NCBI GenBank assembly: GCA_002411085.1
Contig: DHQK01000212.1
Location: forward strand, 1 to 14,667
Direction of reading: 5' to 3'
DNA: 14,667 nt
Source of the DNA: Marinilabilia sp. UBA5340
Lineage (GTDB): Bacteria > Bacteroidota > Bacteroidia > Bacteroidales > Marinilabiliaceae
How positions within the stretch are numbered: position 1 is the first letter of the stretch; the number at the start of each line of letters is the position of its first letter. Shown piece by piece: positions 6,601 through 12,836 of this stretch. The notes under the pieces were generated by a model, which made no database searches, was not told the DNA's origin, and was given only the letters and a program-made list of their open reading frames with translations. A program made the translations under genes and the position numbers.

Positions 6601-8577
6601 TTAAAGAATCCGCATTTCCGTTCTTCGGTTTTGGGCTCTGCCCTCTTCTGTTTGATTGGTATCAATGGGCTGGCTAAGCCCAAACCCCTGATACTCCATT
6701 CGGGACTTTTCAATTCCCTGCTTTAGAAGGTATTCATAAACAGAACGTGCCCGGTTCTCAGACAAATTAAGATTATACGCTTCGCTTCCCACATTATCGG
6801 TGTGTCCTTCGAGCATGATACGCACCTGAGGATTATCGTTCAGGAATTCCACGACTTCCTGCAATTCAACTTTGGAACGCGGATCAAGCGTATAGGAGTC
6901 TGTTTCGAAAAATACATTCTCTAGTCTCACCGATGCACCTTCTCGGATAGGTTGCAACCCAATATCCAAATGATAAGGTTTATCGACGGGGTGTGCTCCG
7001 GAAAGATTAAAGTTTCCGGAATAAAAAAGATACCCGGGGTGATCTGCCTTGAAAGCATATTCTCCTCCGGAAGGCAATGAAACCAGAAACTCTCCCGTAA
7101 AGCTACTACCACGGGAGGTAATAATGGTCTTTCCACTTTGAAGGCTCTTAAGCTCAAATTCGGCAGGAAGAACTTCCTCGGTTTCCACATCATACACCTT
7201 CCCTTTAACGTATAGCACCGGCTCAGGTCGCAATTCCTCTGGCAATTGAAAACTGTAAATATCTTTCGCTCCAATACCTGCTTCCTGTCCATCGGTGGAG
7301 AAATACGCCTTGTCACCACGGGCCGTCACAATCAGTCCAATCTCGTCATTAGAGGAGTTAATGGGGTAACCCATATTAACAGGATCGCTCCACTCCCCCA
7401 CTGAATCTAATCTGCTTACGAACAAATCCATGCCTCCCATACCGAGATGACCATTGGAGGAGAAATAGAGTGTTTTTCCATCGTGATGCAAAAAGGGAGA
7501 ATTTTCATCACCCGGAGTGTTAATGACAGGTCCAAGGTTCTTCAGGTCTCCAAAATACGGCACTCCCTCATCATCAATTCCTGCAAGCGTGGCCTGCCAG
7601 ATATCTTTCCCTCCTTCACCACCTCCTCGGGCACTGATAAAAAACAGGGTACGACCATCGGCCGAAAAATGTGGCTGACTTTCCCAAAAGGGAGAATTGA
7701 CGGGAGCTCCTATGTTGACAGGAGCACTCCAGCCATAGGATGTTTTGGCCGAAAAATAAATATCGCAGCTACCTTTGGAGTCAGATCGACCGCACCCGGT
7801 AAAAAACATCCAGTTACCATCGGCCGAAAGTGTCTGAGCCCCTTCGTTGCTGTCGGTATTCAGATGGCCCATCAATAAATGACGCTCCTGCCACTTACCG
7901 GTACTATCGGCATGCGACATGTAAAAATCTTCCTGAAAGAAAACCGAATTCCGGGGCAATTGATCACCTTTTTCGCGATAAAGCTGCATATCGCGCGGTC
8001 GCAAAACGGTAATTACCATCGTCTGTTCATCTGCCGTTACACTGGGCCAGTACTCATGCAATTCACTATTGACACCACTACCGGCACTTTTGAGCTCAAT
8101 ATCATAGGGATTTTCTAAAGCCTCTTTTACAAAAGTTACCCTACCGATCATTGCCTGAGCTCTCTTTACCGCATTTTCATTGTCACTCAAAGAAAGATAC
8201 CGGTCAAAATAATGAAGTGCCTCTTCATACTTTTCTGCATTATAGGCTGCCATACCAGCATTGTACCAGGTGGGAACAAAAAAAGTAGAATCCACGGTCA
8301 GTGCGCGATCCAAAATTGTCAGTTCCTTATCCCAAAGTTTTTGCGAATGATAAAGATCACCCAGCAACAGCATGGCTTCCATAAAACCGGGTTCCCGATC
8401 AAGCGCTTTCATCAGCAGCTCTTCTGCTTCTGCTAAATTTTCAGAAGCATAAGCATTTCGCCCTTCTTCATATAATTTAACCGTTCGTTTATTGTCAATA
8501 CTGTAAAGACTTTGACTCTGCATGTAAACGGTACTCAACAGCAACAGAGGAAAATATAGCAAAAGGAATTTTTTCAT
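6601..8577 (-). CDS. OmpA-family envelope protein with TPR, PD40 propeller and regulatory-like domain (PorE-like architecture)
   Basis: The 658-residue product begins with a signal peptide (about 1-22). There is no lipobox cysteine, unlike lipoprotein PorE of Porphyromonas. TPR helices fill about 32-140. A PD40/WD40-like beta-propeller follows (about 175-445; repeats such as SADGNWMFFTG, SADGRTLFFIS, HDGKTLYFSSNG), then a carboxypeptidase-regulatory-like fold (about 455-535). The OmpA C-terminal peptidoglycan-binding domain fills about 552-658, with FFETDSYTLDP, GHTDNVGS and NLSENRARSV carrying the conserved Asp and Arg that contact diaminopimelate. This order matches PorE of the type IX secretion machinery, but the phylum has many paralogues with it, so a secretion role is not established. 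It is the first gene of an operon with the regulator 16 bases downstream. Its leader contains a GTTCCC/GGGAAC hairpin. Confidence 0.88.
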   Translation of the reverse strand: MKKFLLLYFPLLLLSTVYMQSQSLYSIDNKRTVKLYEEGRNAYASENLAEAEELLMKALDREPGFMEAMLLLGDLYHSQKLWDKELTILDRALTVDSTFFVPTWYNAGMAAYNAEKYEEALHYFDRYLSLSDNENAVKRAQAMIGRVTFVKEALENPYDIELKSAGSGVNSELHEYWPSVTADEQTMVITVLRPRDMQLYREKGDQLPRNSVFFQEDFYMSHADSTGKWQERHLLMGHLNTDSNEGAQTLSADGNWMFFTGCGRSDSKGSCDIYFSAKTSYGWSAPVNIGAPVNSPFWESQPHFSADGRTLFFISARGGGEGGKDIWQATLAGIDDEGVPYFGDLKNLGPVINTPGDENSPFLHHDGKTLYFSSNGHLGMGGMDLFVSRLDSVGEWSDPVNMGYPINSSNDEIGLIVTARGDKAYFSTDGQEAGIGAKDIYSFQLPEELRPEPVLYVKGKVYDVETEEVLPAEFELKSLQSGKTIITSRGSSFTGEFLVSLPSGGEYAFKADHPGYLFYSGNFNLSGAHPVDKPYHLDIGLQPIREGASVRLENVFFETDSYTLDPRSKVELQEVVEFLNDNPQVRIMLEGHTDNVGSEAYNLNLSENRARSVYEYLLKQGIEKSRMEYQGFGLSQPIDTNQTEEGRAQNRRTEMRIL

Positions 8578-8600
8578 TAGTCTAAAATTTGATTATTAAG

Positions 8601-8622
8601 GTTCCCTATGCATCGTGGGAAC
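8601..8622 (-). promoter_or_regulatory. Hairpin in the leader of the OmpA-family operon
   Basis: GTTCCC (8601-8606) and GGGAAC (8617-8622) form a perfect 6-base stem around a 10-base loop containing ATGCAT. It sits 24-45 bases before the start codon at 8577, where an operator or an RNA stem could act. No TAnnTTTG promoter was found confidently nearby. Confidence 0.3.
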
Positions 8623-8653
8623 TCGTATGCAAAAACTTATACATAAACTATTG

Positions 8654-8832
8654 AGAAACTGTTAAAGTTTTATCCTTTGAGATGTATTAAAGTTTTGAAC
8701 TCTAATACTTCGTCAAAATTTCCTCAAATAGCACTGCTATTCTCGTCAATTTTGATTTGTCTAAGAGATAATCGCTCAAAAACACCTGCCAAAGACAAAG
8801 TTTAAACAGTTTCTGATACAGTCATTGCAATG
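8654..8832. repeat. Large imperfect palindrome (8654-8814) with adjoining small palindrome; candidate dispersed repeat
   Basis: Three separate pairs share one exact centre at base 8734: AATAGCA/TGCTATT (8727-8733, 8735-8741), TCAAAATT/AATTTTGA (8713-8720, 8748-8755) and AGAAACTGTT/AACAGTTTCT (8654-8663, 8805-8814). The sequence between is imperfectly complementary. A perfect 10-base palindrome CATTGCAATG follows at 8823-8832. On the minus strand both palindrome cores are preceded by CGAG. The whole stretch 8578-9087 has no gene. Apart from this element and the leader hairpin, 8833-9087 is A/T-rich with a small CATCT/AGATG stem and nothing else I can assign. Confidence 0.55.
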
Positions 8833-9087
8833 CTCGTTTCATCAGTCCAAAATCAGTTTAGTCCTTTGCCTAATAAAACCTGAATCAGCAATAAAACAAA
8901 TCACAAATCAGGTCAGAACTATTTATACCCGTCTTATGTCGAAATCATCTTTTCTCAGATGAATCCAAAACTCTCAGTTTAAAGAAGATTAAGATAAGAA
9001 CAAAATATCAATTTTTACTATCTACACAACAACTCACACCCTTAAATAACGCCTTATCAACTACCTAACCCAAAATAAGAGCTTTTC

Positions 9088-9579
9088 CTAACTCAACTTC
9101 AATAACATCAAAAAATCTTCATTATTTTCTCCAATTACTTCAAACCCTAATTTCTGATAAAGTCTCAAGGCATAATTCTCCTTTTGTACGCTTAAAGAAG
9201 TTTGTTTGTAACCCCTTTTTCGCAAATAATCAATCATTGTCTCCATTAGCCTTGTTCCAATTCCTCTGTTTCTATATTCTTTAAACAATGAAATAGCAAA
9301 CTCCGGAGTTTCATCATCAATATTTCCATACCCCTTCACTTCTCCAGATAAAATCCGTACCCATACAGCACCAATTATTTGCCCATTATATTCAGCTACA
9401 AGCCCATAATCATCCGGGGTTTTCCCAAAATCGTTTATGTATGCATTCACCTCCGGGATTTTCAATACACTTCTGGGTATTGGATTCTCCTGATCCGGTT
9501 GATAAATGGACTCATAAAGCATATCTTCCAGAATCCTGATTTCACATTCTTTAATCTCCCGGATTGATACGTTGTTCAT
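9088..9579 (-). CDS. GNAT-family N-acetyltransferase
   Basis: The 163-residue product has the GNAT fold. Motif A is KEYRNRGIGTRLME, whose R/Q-x-x-G-x-G loop (R103, G106, G108) binds the acetyl-CoA pyrophosphate. The last strand-helix pair holds NYALRLYQKLGFEVIGE (about 136-152), the usual motif B. The frame can be extended upstream to 9657, adding 26 mostly hydrophobic residues. I prefer the ATG at 9577-9579 because MNNVSIREI is where GNAT domains normally begin. Substrates in this family range from proteins to antibiotics and polyamines and cannot be predicted here. The gene lies on the same strand as the acyltransferase upstream, separated by 119 bases, so it may share its transcript. Confidence 0.87.
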   Translation of the reverse strand: MNNVSIREIKECEIRILEDMLYESIYQPDQENPIPRSVLKIPEVNAYINDFGKTPDDYGLVAEYNGQIIGAVWVRILSGEVKGYGNIDDETPEFAISLFKEYRNRGIGTRLMETMIDYLRKRGYKQTSLSVQKENYALRLYQKLGFEVIGENNEDFLMLLKLS

Positions 9580-9698
9580 AAGTATATTTTTATAAAATAA
9601 GCCCAAGGCCATGATATAGAAAATCACTATTATCCGGAGAAACTTTTCTTTAACCAAATATCAATGAAACAGAAAGCAAGCATTTACCCCAAGAGTAT

Positions 9699-10451
9699 TT
9701 ATCTGGAATATTCAATTTTATTTCCGCTCTCAATCTTCTCGCGGGTCACCTTCATCAATCCGCTCATATCTTCCGAATAGTCACAGGTAATGATTGGCCG
9801 GTGAATGACAAGGGCAGCCCGGCCGGGAACAATATTCAGAAAACCCCGTCTTTTGATCTGCCAGGAATTAACAATGGTAACAGGCAGTATTGGAAGCTCC
9901 AGCTCCAGGGCCAGCTTAAACGCCCCTCGTTTGAAAGGACGCATCTCCTTTTGCCCACTACGGGTTCCCTCGGGAAACATAACAATAGAAGAGCCGTCAG
10001 CAAGTTTGCGCTTGGCCTCTTCCAGAGAGTCGATGGCAGCACGTGGAGAAGAACGATCAATGAATATGTGTCCAACTTTCTCGCTGGCATAACCAATAAA
10101 CGGAAGTTTCCTCAACTCTTTCTTCATCACCCATTTAAAATCTATTCCCAAATGGGCATACAACAAAAAAATGTCAAATCCGGTCTGATGATTGGCGACA
10201 ATCACATACGACTGTCCGTTGGTCACATTTTCACTCCCATGAACTTTTACACGCACAGGGGTAATCCAGCAGGTTATTTTGGCCCAAAGCATTCCCCAAA
10301 AACTTCCGGCGCGGGGAGAAATAATAATGGAAAATAGCGCAGCAAAAGTGGCATTAATGATCGAATTGACCAACATCAATGGCAAAAATACAGGCCATTT
10401 GTATAATTGATATAGCCAAAGCCAGAAAGTAAAAGGTTTTTTCGTTGACAT
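9699..10451 (-). CDS. plsC: 1-acyl-sn-glycerol-3-phosphate acyltransferase (PlsC-type)
   Basis: The 250-residue protein has two N-terminal hydrophobic helices (about 8-45) that anchor it in the inner membrane. The acyltransferase core then carries all four motifs: NHQTGFD (H88-x4-D93, catalytic), FIDR (130-133), FPEGTRS (159-165, glycerol-phosphate binding) and LPILPVTI (about 186-193). The family transfers an acyl chain to lysophosphatidic acid to give phosphatidic acid, the precursor of membrane phospholipids. The length is typical. Several PlsC-like paralogues are common in this phylum, some working on aminolipids, so the exact substrate is less certain than the family. It is transcribed away from rplS; 10452-10713 separates the two genes. 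Confidence 0.88.
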   Translation of the reverse strand: MSTKKPFTFWLWLYQLYKWPVFLPLMLVNSIINATFAALFSIIISPRAGSFWGMLWAKITCWITPVRVKVHGSENVTNGQSYVIVANHQTGFDIFLLYAHLGIDFKWVMKKELRKLPFIGYASEKVGHIFIDRSSPRAAIDSLEEAKRKLADGSSIVMFPEGTRSGQKEMRPFKRGAFKLALELELPILPVTIVNSWQIKRRGFLNIVPGRAALVIHRPIITCDYSEDMSGLMKVTREKIESGNKIEYSR

Positions 10452-10623
10452 TCCAGGGTTGATTATTATATTTTTGGGGAATCAGTTTTTACAATTATTG
10501 ACAAAAATAGCATAAAATGTCACAAAATGCAGTGCCCAACAAGGCTTTCCGCATTCATTAAGGAATTGTGACAAAGATCGGTAAAAAGAGTACCAAAAAC
10601 TTCCATAATAAAAACAAAAACAC

Positions 10624-10631
10624 TACTTTTG
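10624..10631 (+). promoter_or_regulatory. Bacteroidota-type -7 promoter box for rplS
   Basis: TACTTTTG matches TAnnTTTG exactly. The following GCAGCC is commonly seen after this box in the phylum. A -33 TTG at the right distance is not evident. Transcription would begin near 10637, leaving a leader of roughly 75 bases before the ATG at 10714. The rest of 10452-10713 is A/T-rich without a gene. Confidence 0.6.
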
Positions 10632-10640
10632 CAGCCATTC

Positions 10641-10684
10641 GTGTAATCTCTTACTGAACATAGAGGAGTCAGGTAATATTGCAC
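10641..10684 (+). ncRNA. Foldable 5' leader of rplS, candidate L19 autoregulatory element
   Basis: GTGTAAT (10641-10647) pairs with ATTGCAC (10678-10684) through seven pairs including one G-U. Inside it, TTACTGA (10651-10657) pairs with TCAGGTAA (10669-10676) with one bulged base. The terminal loop is purine-rich (ACATAGAGGAG). The stem lies between the predicted transcription start and the rplS ATG. Ribosomal-protein leaders that bind their own product are known in many phyla; that this is one is inference. Confidence 0.4.
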
Positions 10685-10713
10685 GTTAAGTTAAATCTTC
10701 AAAAGACAGTACA

Positions 10714-11061
10714 ATGGATTTGATGAAAGTTGCTGAAGAGGCATTTAAGACAGAAACTGAAATGCCCGAATTCAGTGCAGGAGACACCATCTCAGTTCAC
10801 TACAAGATTAAAGAAGGAAACAAAGAACGTGTTCAGATTTTCCGTGGAACAGTGATCCAGATTAAAGGACACGGTGTAAACAAACGTTTCACCGTTCGTA
10901 AAATCTCCAACAACGTGGGTATTGAACGTATTTTTCCAATGAATTCACCGTTTATCGACAAAATTGACGTGAATCGGAAAGGTAAAGTTCGTCGTAAGAG
11001 AATTTACTACTTGCGTGAGCTTACCGGTAAAAAAGCCCGTATCAAAGAGAAAAGAGTCTAA
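10714..11061 (+). CDS. rplS: 50S ribosomal protein L19
   Basis: The 115-residue product matches L19 over its whole length. It has FSAGDTISVHYKI (about 20-32), the basic strand RVQIFRGTVIQIKG (about 39-52), FTVRKISNNVGIERIFPM (about 58-75), the P-x-I-D-K-I-D-V segment and the Arg/Lys-rich tail ending LRELTGKKARIKEKRV. L19 lies at the 30S-50S interface of the ribosome. The ATG at 10714 gives the usual N-terminus. It has its own promoter and leader and ends in a strong terminator, so it is a single-gene unit here, not part of a trmD operon as in many Proteobacteria. Confidence 0.97.
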   Translation: MDLMKVAEEAFKTETEMPEFSAGDTISVHYKIKEGNKERVQIFRGTVIQIKGHGVNKRFTVRKISNNVGIERIFPMNSPFIDKIDVNRKGKVRRKRIYYLRELTGKKARIKEKRV

Positions 11062-11086
11062 TTCCGGTTTCAGGAATTCAAAAATT

Positions 11087-11117
11087 AAAACGCTGTCTGC
11101 TTTTCGGACGGCGTTTT
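11087..11117. terminator. Bidirectional terminator between rplS and yigZ
   Basis: AAAACGC/GCGTTTT plus GTC/GAC, with a T-G pair between, form a 10-11-base stem around a TGCTTTTCG loop. T-runs lie on both sides, so it can end rplS (plus) and the convergent yigZ gene (minus). A smaller AATTCC/GGAATT stem (11060-11078) overlaps the rplS stop codon. Confidence 0.85.
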
Positions 11118-11151
11118 TTATTTGAAAAAAGTAATCTTTTTTTGCGTTATT

Positions 11152-11760
11152 TTAATCTTCCTGCCCCAGCAAGTCAATTCCATAAGTTTGTTGAAATCGT
11201 TCAACCAGTGCATCGTATTTCGATTCCCGAACAGACAACGTAAGCCTGCAATCGGCCTCAAAAATCTGTTCTTCCACTTTAAGCCCTTCTTCATCTACAA
11301 CCCGCATTACCGGATTCATCATATCGTAGGCAAACCGGATAGTAAAAGATTTATCGATGGTAAATTCAACTTTATCAGCATTTTCCAGCGCATCAGCAGT
11401 CGCCGCTTTATAGGCCTGAATAAGTCCCCCGGTTCCCAGTTTGACACCACCAAAGTAACGAACCACTATCACCAATACATTGGTAAGTTCATGAGAATGA
11501 ATCTGCCCATGGATGGGTTTACCTGCTGTACCTGAAGGCTCACCATCATCATTCATTCTGAAGTTCATACCATCGACCCCTAACTCCCAGGCATAACAGT
11601 GATGACGGGCATCATGGAACTTTTTCTTAATATTCTCAATGTGGCCCATTATCTCTTCCTCGGATTGGACGGGCCAGGCATAAGCCAGAAATTTACTTCC
11701 TTTCTCCTTGTAAAGCCCTTCAACAGGATATTTTATGGTTTGGTAACTGTCTTTTTGCAT
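11152..11760 (-). CDS. yigZ: YigZ/IMPACT family protein (UPF0029)
   Basis: The 202-residue protein has the N-terminal IMPACT/UPF0029 domain with its hallmark blocks: DARHHCYAW (50-58), NDDGEPSGTAGKPI (70-83) and VRYFGGVKLGTGGL (100-113). The C-terminal 60-70 residues form the DUF1949-type domain, which resembles the end of elongation factor G. In eukaryotes IMPACT tunes the Gcn2 stress response; the role of bacterial YigZ proteins is not settled, although a nucleic-acid or ribosome link is suspected from the fold. The ATG at 11758-11760 gives the normal N-terminus (a short lead, then KGSKFLAYAWPV). It converges on rplS and shares a terminator with it. A promoter-plus-hairpin unit lies 78-225 bases upstream on the same strand and could control it. 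Confidence 0.92.
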   Translation of the reverse strand: MQKDSYQTIKYPVEGLYKEKGSKFLAYAWPVQSEEEIMGHIENIKKKFHDARHHCYAWELGVDGMNFRMNDDGEPSGTAGKPIHGQIHSHELTNVLVIVVRYFGGVKLGTGGLIQAYKAATADALENADKVEFTIDKSFTIRFAYDMMNPVMRVVDEEGLKVEEQIFEADCRLTLSVRESKYDALVERFQQTYGIDLLGQED

Positions 11761-11837
11761 TTCTTTATTGATAAAATCCGTATTGTTAAAGCCTCTATAA
11801 CAAAGAACTGACTGAATAATAAGTAAGATCTTTTTTA

Positions 11838-11951
11838 TCAGCCAAAAATTCTTAAAAAAAGCAGTAAGGCACCTGTAAATGCTGACTGCTTTTCTTCCTC
11901 CTTCTGCCTCTTAAACTTTTGCCTGTTGGTTACTTTAAACAAATTTGGCAT
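11838..11951 (-). CDS. Possible 37-residue small protein upstream of yigZ
   Basis: An ATG at 11949-11951 opens a frame of 37 codons ending in TGA at 11838-11840. The product would begin MPNLFKVTNRQK, continue with a strongly charged RQKEEEK stretch and end with a hydrophobic ALLLFLRIF. I recognise no family. The hairpin at 11857-11893 lies within the frame. The ATG lies only two bases after a good -7 box, so if that promoter is used the ATG would fall at or before the transcript start; a more upstream promoter would then be needed. The alternative is a non-coding leader or small RNA. Confidence 0.22.
   Translation of the reverse strand: MPNLFKVTNRQKFKRQKEEEKQSAFTGALLLFLRIFG
11857..11893 (-). 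terminator. Hairpin with T-run, terminator or attenuator on the minus strand
   Basis: AAAAGCAGT (11857-11865) and ACTGCTTTT (11885-11893) form a perfect 9-base stem. Read on the minus strand it ends in a run of seven T. It lies between a predicted minus-strand promoter and yigZ, so it could end a short RNA or attenuate yigZ transcription. Confidence 0.5.
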
Positions 11952-11953
11952 TC

Positions 11954-11985
11954 CAAAATTAAAAAAAACGCAGCACCTTTGGCAA
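11954..11985 (-). promoter_or_regulatory. Bacteroidota-type promoter reading toward yigZ
   Basis: On the minus strand TTG (11983-11985) and TAATTTTG (11954-11961) are separated by 21 bases, fitting the -33/-7 pattern of the phylum. The start would fall near 11948. This is the only place in the window where I found both boxes well spaced. Confidence 0.5.
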
Positions 11986-12002
11986 AATAAGCCCAATAAA
12001 AA

Positions 12003-12033
12003 CCCCGGCCGGAGCTTTTACTCACGGCCGGGG
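12003..12033 (-). terminator. Terminator of the quinone reductase gene
   Basis: CCCCGGCCG (12003-12011) and CGGCCGGGG (12025-12033) make a perfect 9-base G/C stem. On the minus strand it is followed by TTTTTATT. It lies 29 bases beyond the stop codon at 12062. Confidence 0.9.
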
Positions 12034-12061
12034 CCAACTGATTATTCTAAAAAATCCCGAG

Positions 12062-12676
12062 CTATTTTGTTACAATATCTACTACTTCCTCATCCAGTAA
12101 TACGGTTTTGTAAAACCCTAAAGCCTCCTGGATATACTTTTCTTTCATCTCCGGAGATGATTCTGAAATCCGTGGATAAAACATGTGACCCGCAACTTCC
12201 ACTCCTACGAAACCAAACACTTCCTGTCCGTGAATCTGGCGAAAAGCCTTCAGAATGCCTTTGTTTTCATACTCCTCCACTGAATTTCCCATGGAAGTAT
12301 GCAAGAAGGCTTTTTTACCTGACAGAAGCCCTCTAGCTCCATCCTGATCCACTTTGAAAGCAAAACCATGGGTTAATACGCGATCGAAATAGCCTTTGAG
12401 GATGGCCGGAAAACTCCCCCACCACAGGGGATAAACCAGAGAAATTATATCCGATTCGGCCATTATCTGTTGCTCTTTTGCCACATCTGCAGGTGTTTCT
12501 CCCTTTTTTATGCGGGACAGATCATCTGCGGATAGCACAGGATTGAAATCCAATTCATATAAATTTCTCACCACAACTTTTACATCGTTGTGTTCACTAT
12601 CTTTCCTTAATGCATCCACCAGGGAGTTACTGAAACTACCCTTGTTGGGATGAGCACTGATTATTAAATGTTGCAT
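12062..12676 (-). CDS. NAD(P)H:quinone oxidoreductase, flavodoxin-2 fold
   Basis: The 204-residue protein has the flavodoxin-like fold of the NQO/KefF/MdaB group. The first strand and phosphate loop are LIISAHPNKGSFSNSL (4-19), where FMN or FAD phosphate binds. The second hallmark is YPLWWGSFPAILKGYFDRVL (82-101), including the W-W-G-x-x-P-A flavin-contact segment. A third flavin-side segment is HTSMGNS (about 126-132). Such enzymes pass two electrons from NAD(P)H to quinones or other electrophiles and avoid radical formation; some instead regulate potassium efflux (KefF), but no kefC-like gene is near. The protein is cytoplasmic and has no signal. Its promoter carries a 7-1-7 palindrome resembling a Fur/PerR site, suggesting redox or metal control. 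Family is firm; the substrate is inferred. Confidence 0.9.
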   Translation of the reverse strand: MQHLIISAHPNKGSFSNSLVDALRKDSEHNDVKVVVRNLYELDFNPVLSADDLSRIKKGETPADVAKEQQIMAESDIISLVYPLWWGSFPAILKGYFDRVLTHGFAFKVDQDGARGLLSGKKAFLHTSMGNSVEEYENKGILKAFRQIHGQEVFGFVGVEVAGHMFYPRISESSPEMKEKYIQEALGFYKTVLLDEEVVDIVTK

Positions 12677-12710
12677 ACGCTCGTCTTTCTTTTTCTATCT
12701 AAACACGCTA

Positions 12711-12718
12711 CAAAAGTA
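12711..12718 (-). promoter_or_regulatory. -7 promoter box of the quinone reductase gene
   Basis: On the minus strand TACTTTTG matches TAnnTTTG exactly. Transcription would begin about 28-30 bases before the ATG at 12676. No -33 TTG is present at the right distance; that position is taken by the palindrome at 12734-12748. Confidence 0.55.
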
Positions 12719-12733
12719 ATTGTTTGTTTTTAA

Positions 12734-12748
12734 TTAGAATAATTCTAA
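12734..12748. promoter_or_regulatory. 7-1-7 palindrome, candidate Fur/PerR-family operator
   Basis: TTAGAAT, A, ATTCTAA is a perfect 15-base inverted repeat. It agrees with the Bacillus PerR box TTATAATNATTATAA at all but two positions, which are symmetric. It lies just upstream of the -7 box of the quinone reductase gene, overlapping the expected -33 region, within the divergent promoter region shared with the SNF2 helicase gene. Confidence 0.45.
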
Positions 12749-12793
12749 ATAACTTTTTTTTGACGCTCTCCGCTCCCATAAAACTTCTTTTAC

Positions 12794-12801
12794 TATTTTT
12801 G
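12794..12801 (+). promoter_or_regulatory. Possible -7 box of the SNF2 helicase gene
   Basis: TATTTTTG matches TAnnTTTG and lies 35 bases before the ATG at 12837. No -33 TTG is found at the proper distance (the nearest is 31 bases upstream), so the assignment rests on one box. Confidence 0.35.
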
Positions 12802-12836
12802 TTGGTTTTGAGAACCTGAAAAGCACTTTTGAGATA

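Noticed and set aside
9580..9657. Upstream extension of the GNAT protein as a membrane anchor
   Set aside because: The 26 extra residues are hydrophobic but precede the normal GNAT start MNNVSIREI; nothing supports translation from the earlier start.
11850..11947. Minus-strand transcript before yigZ as the signal-recognition-particle RNA
   Set aside because: A GGAAG-like and GCAG-like stretch is present, but the conserved SRP apical loop and long helix are missing; the stem there is a terminator-like hairpin.
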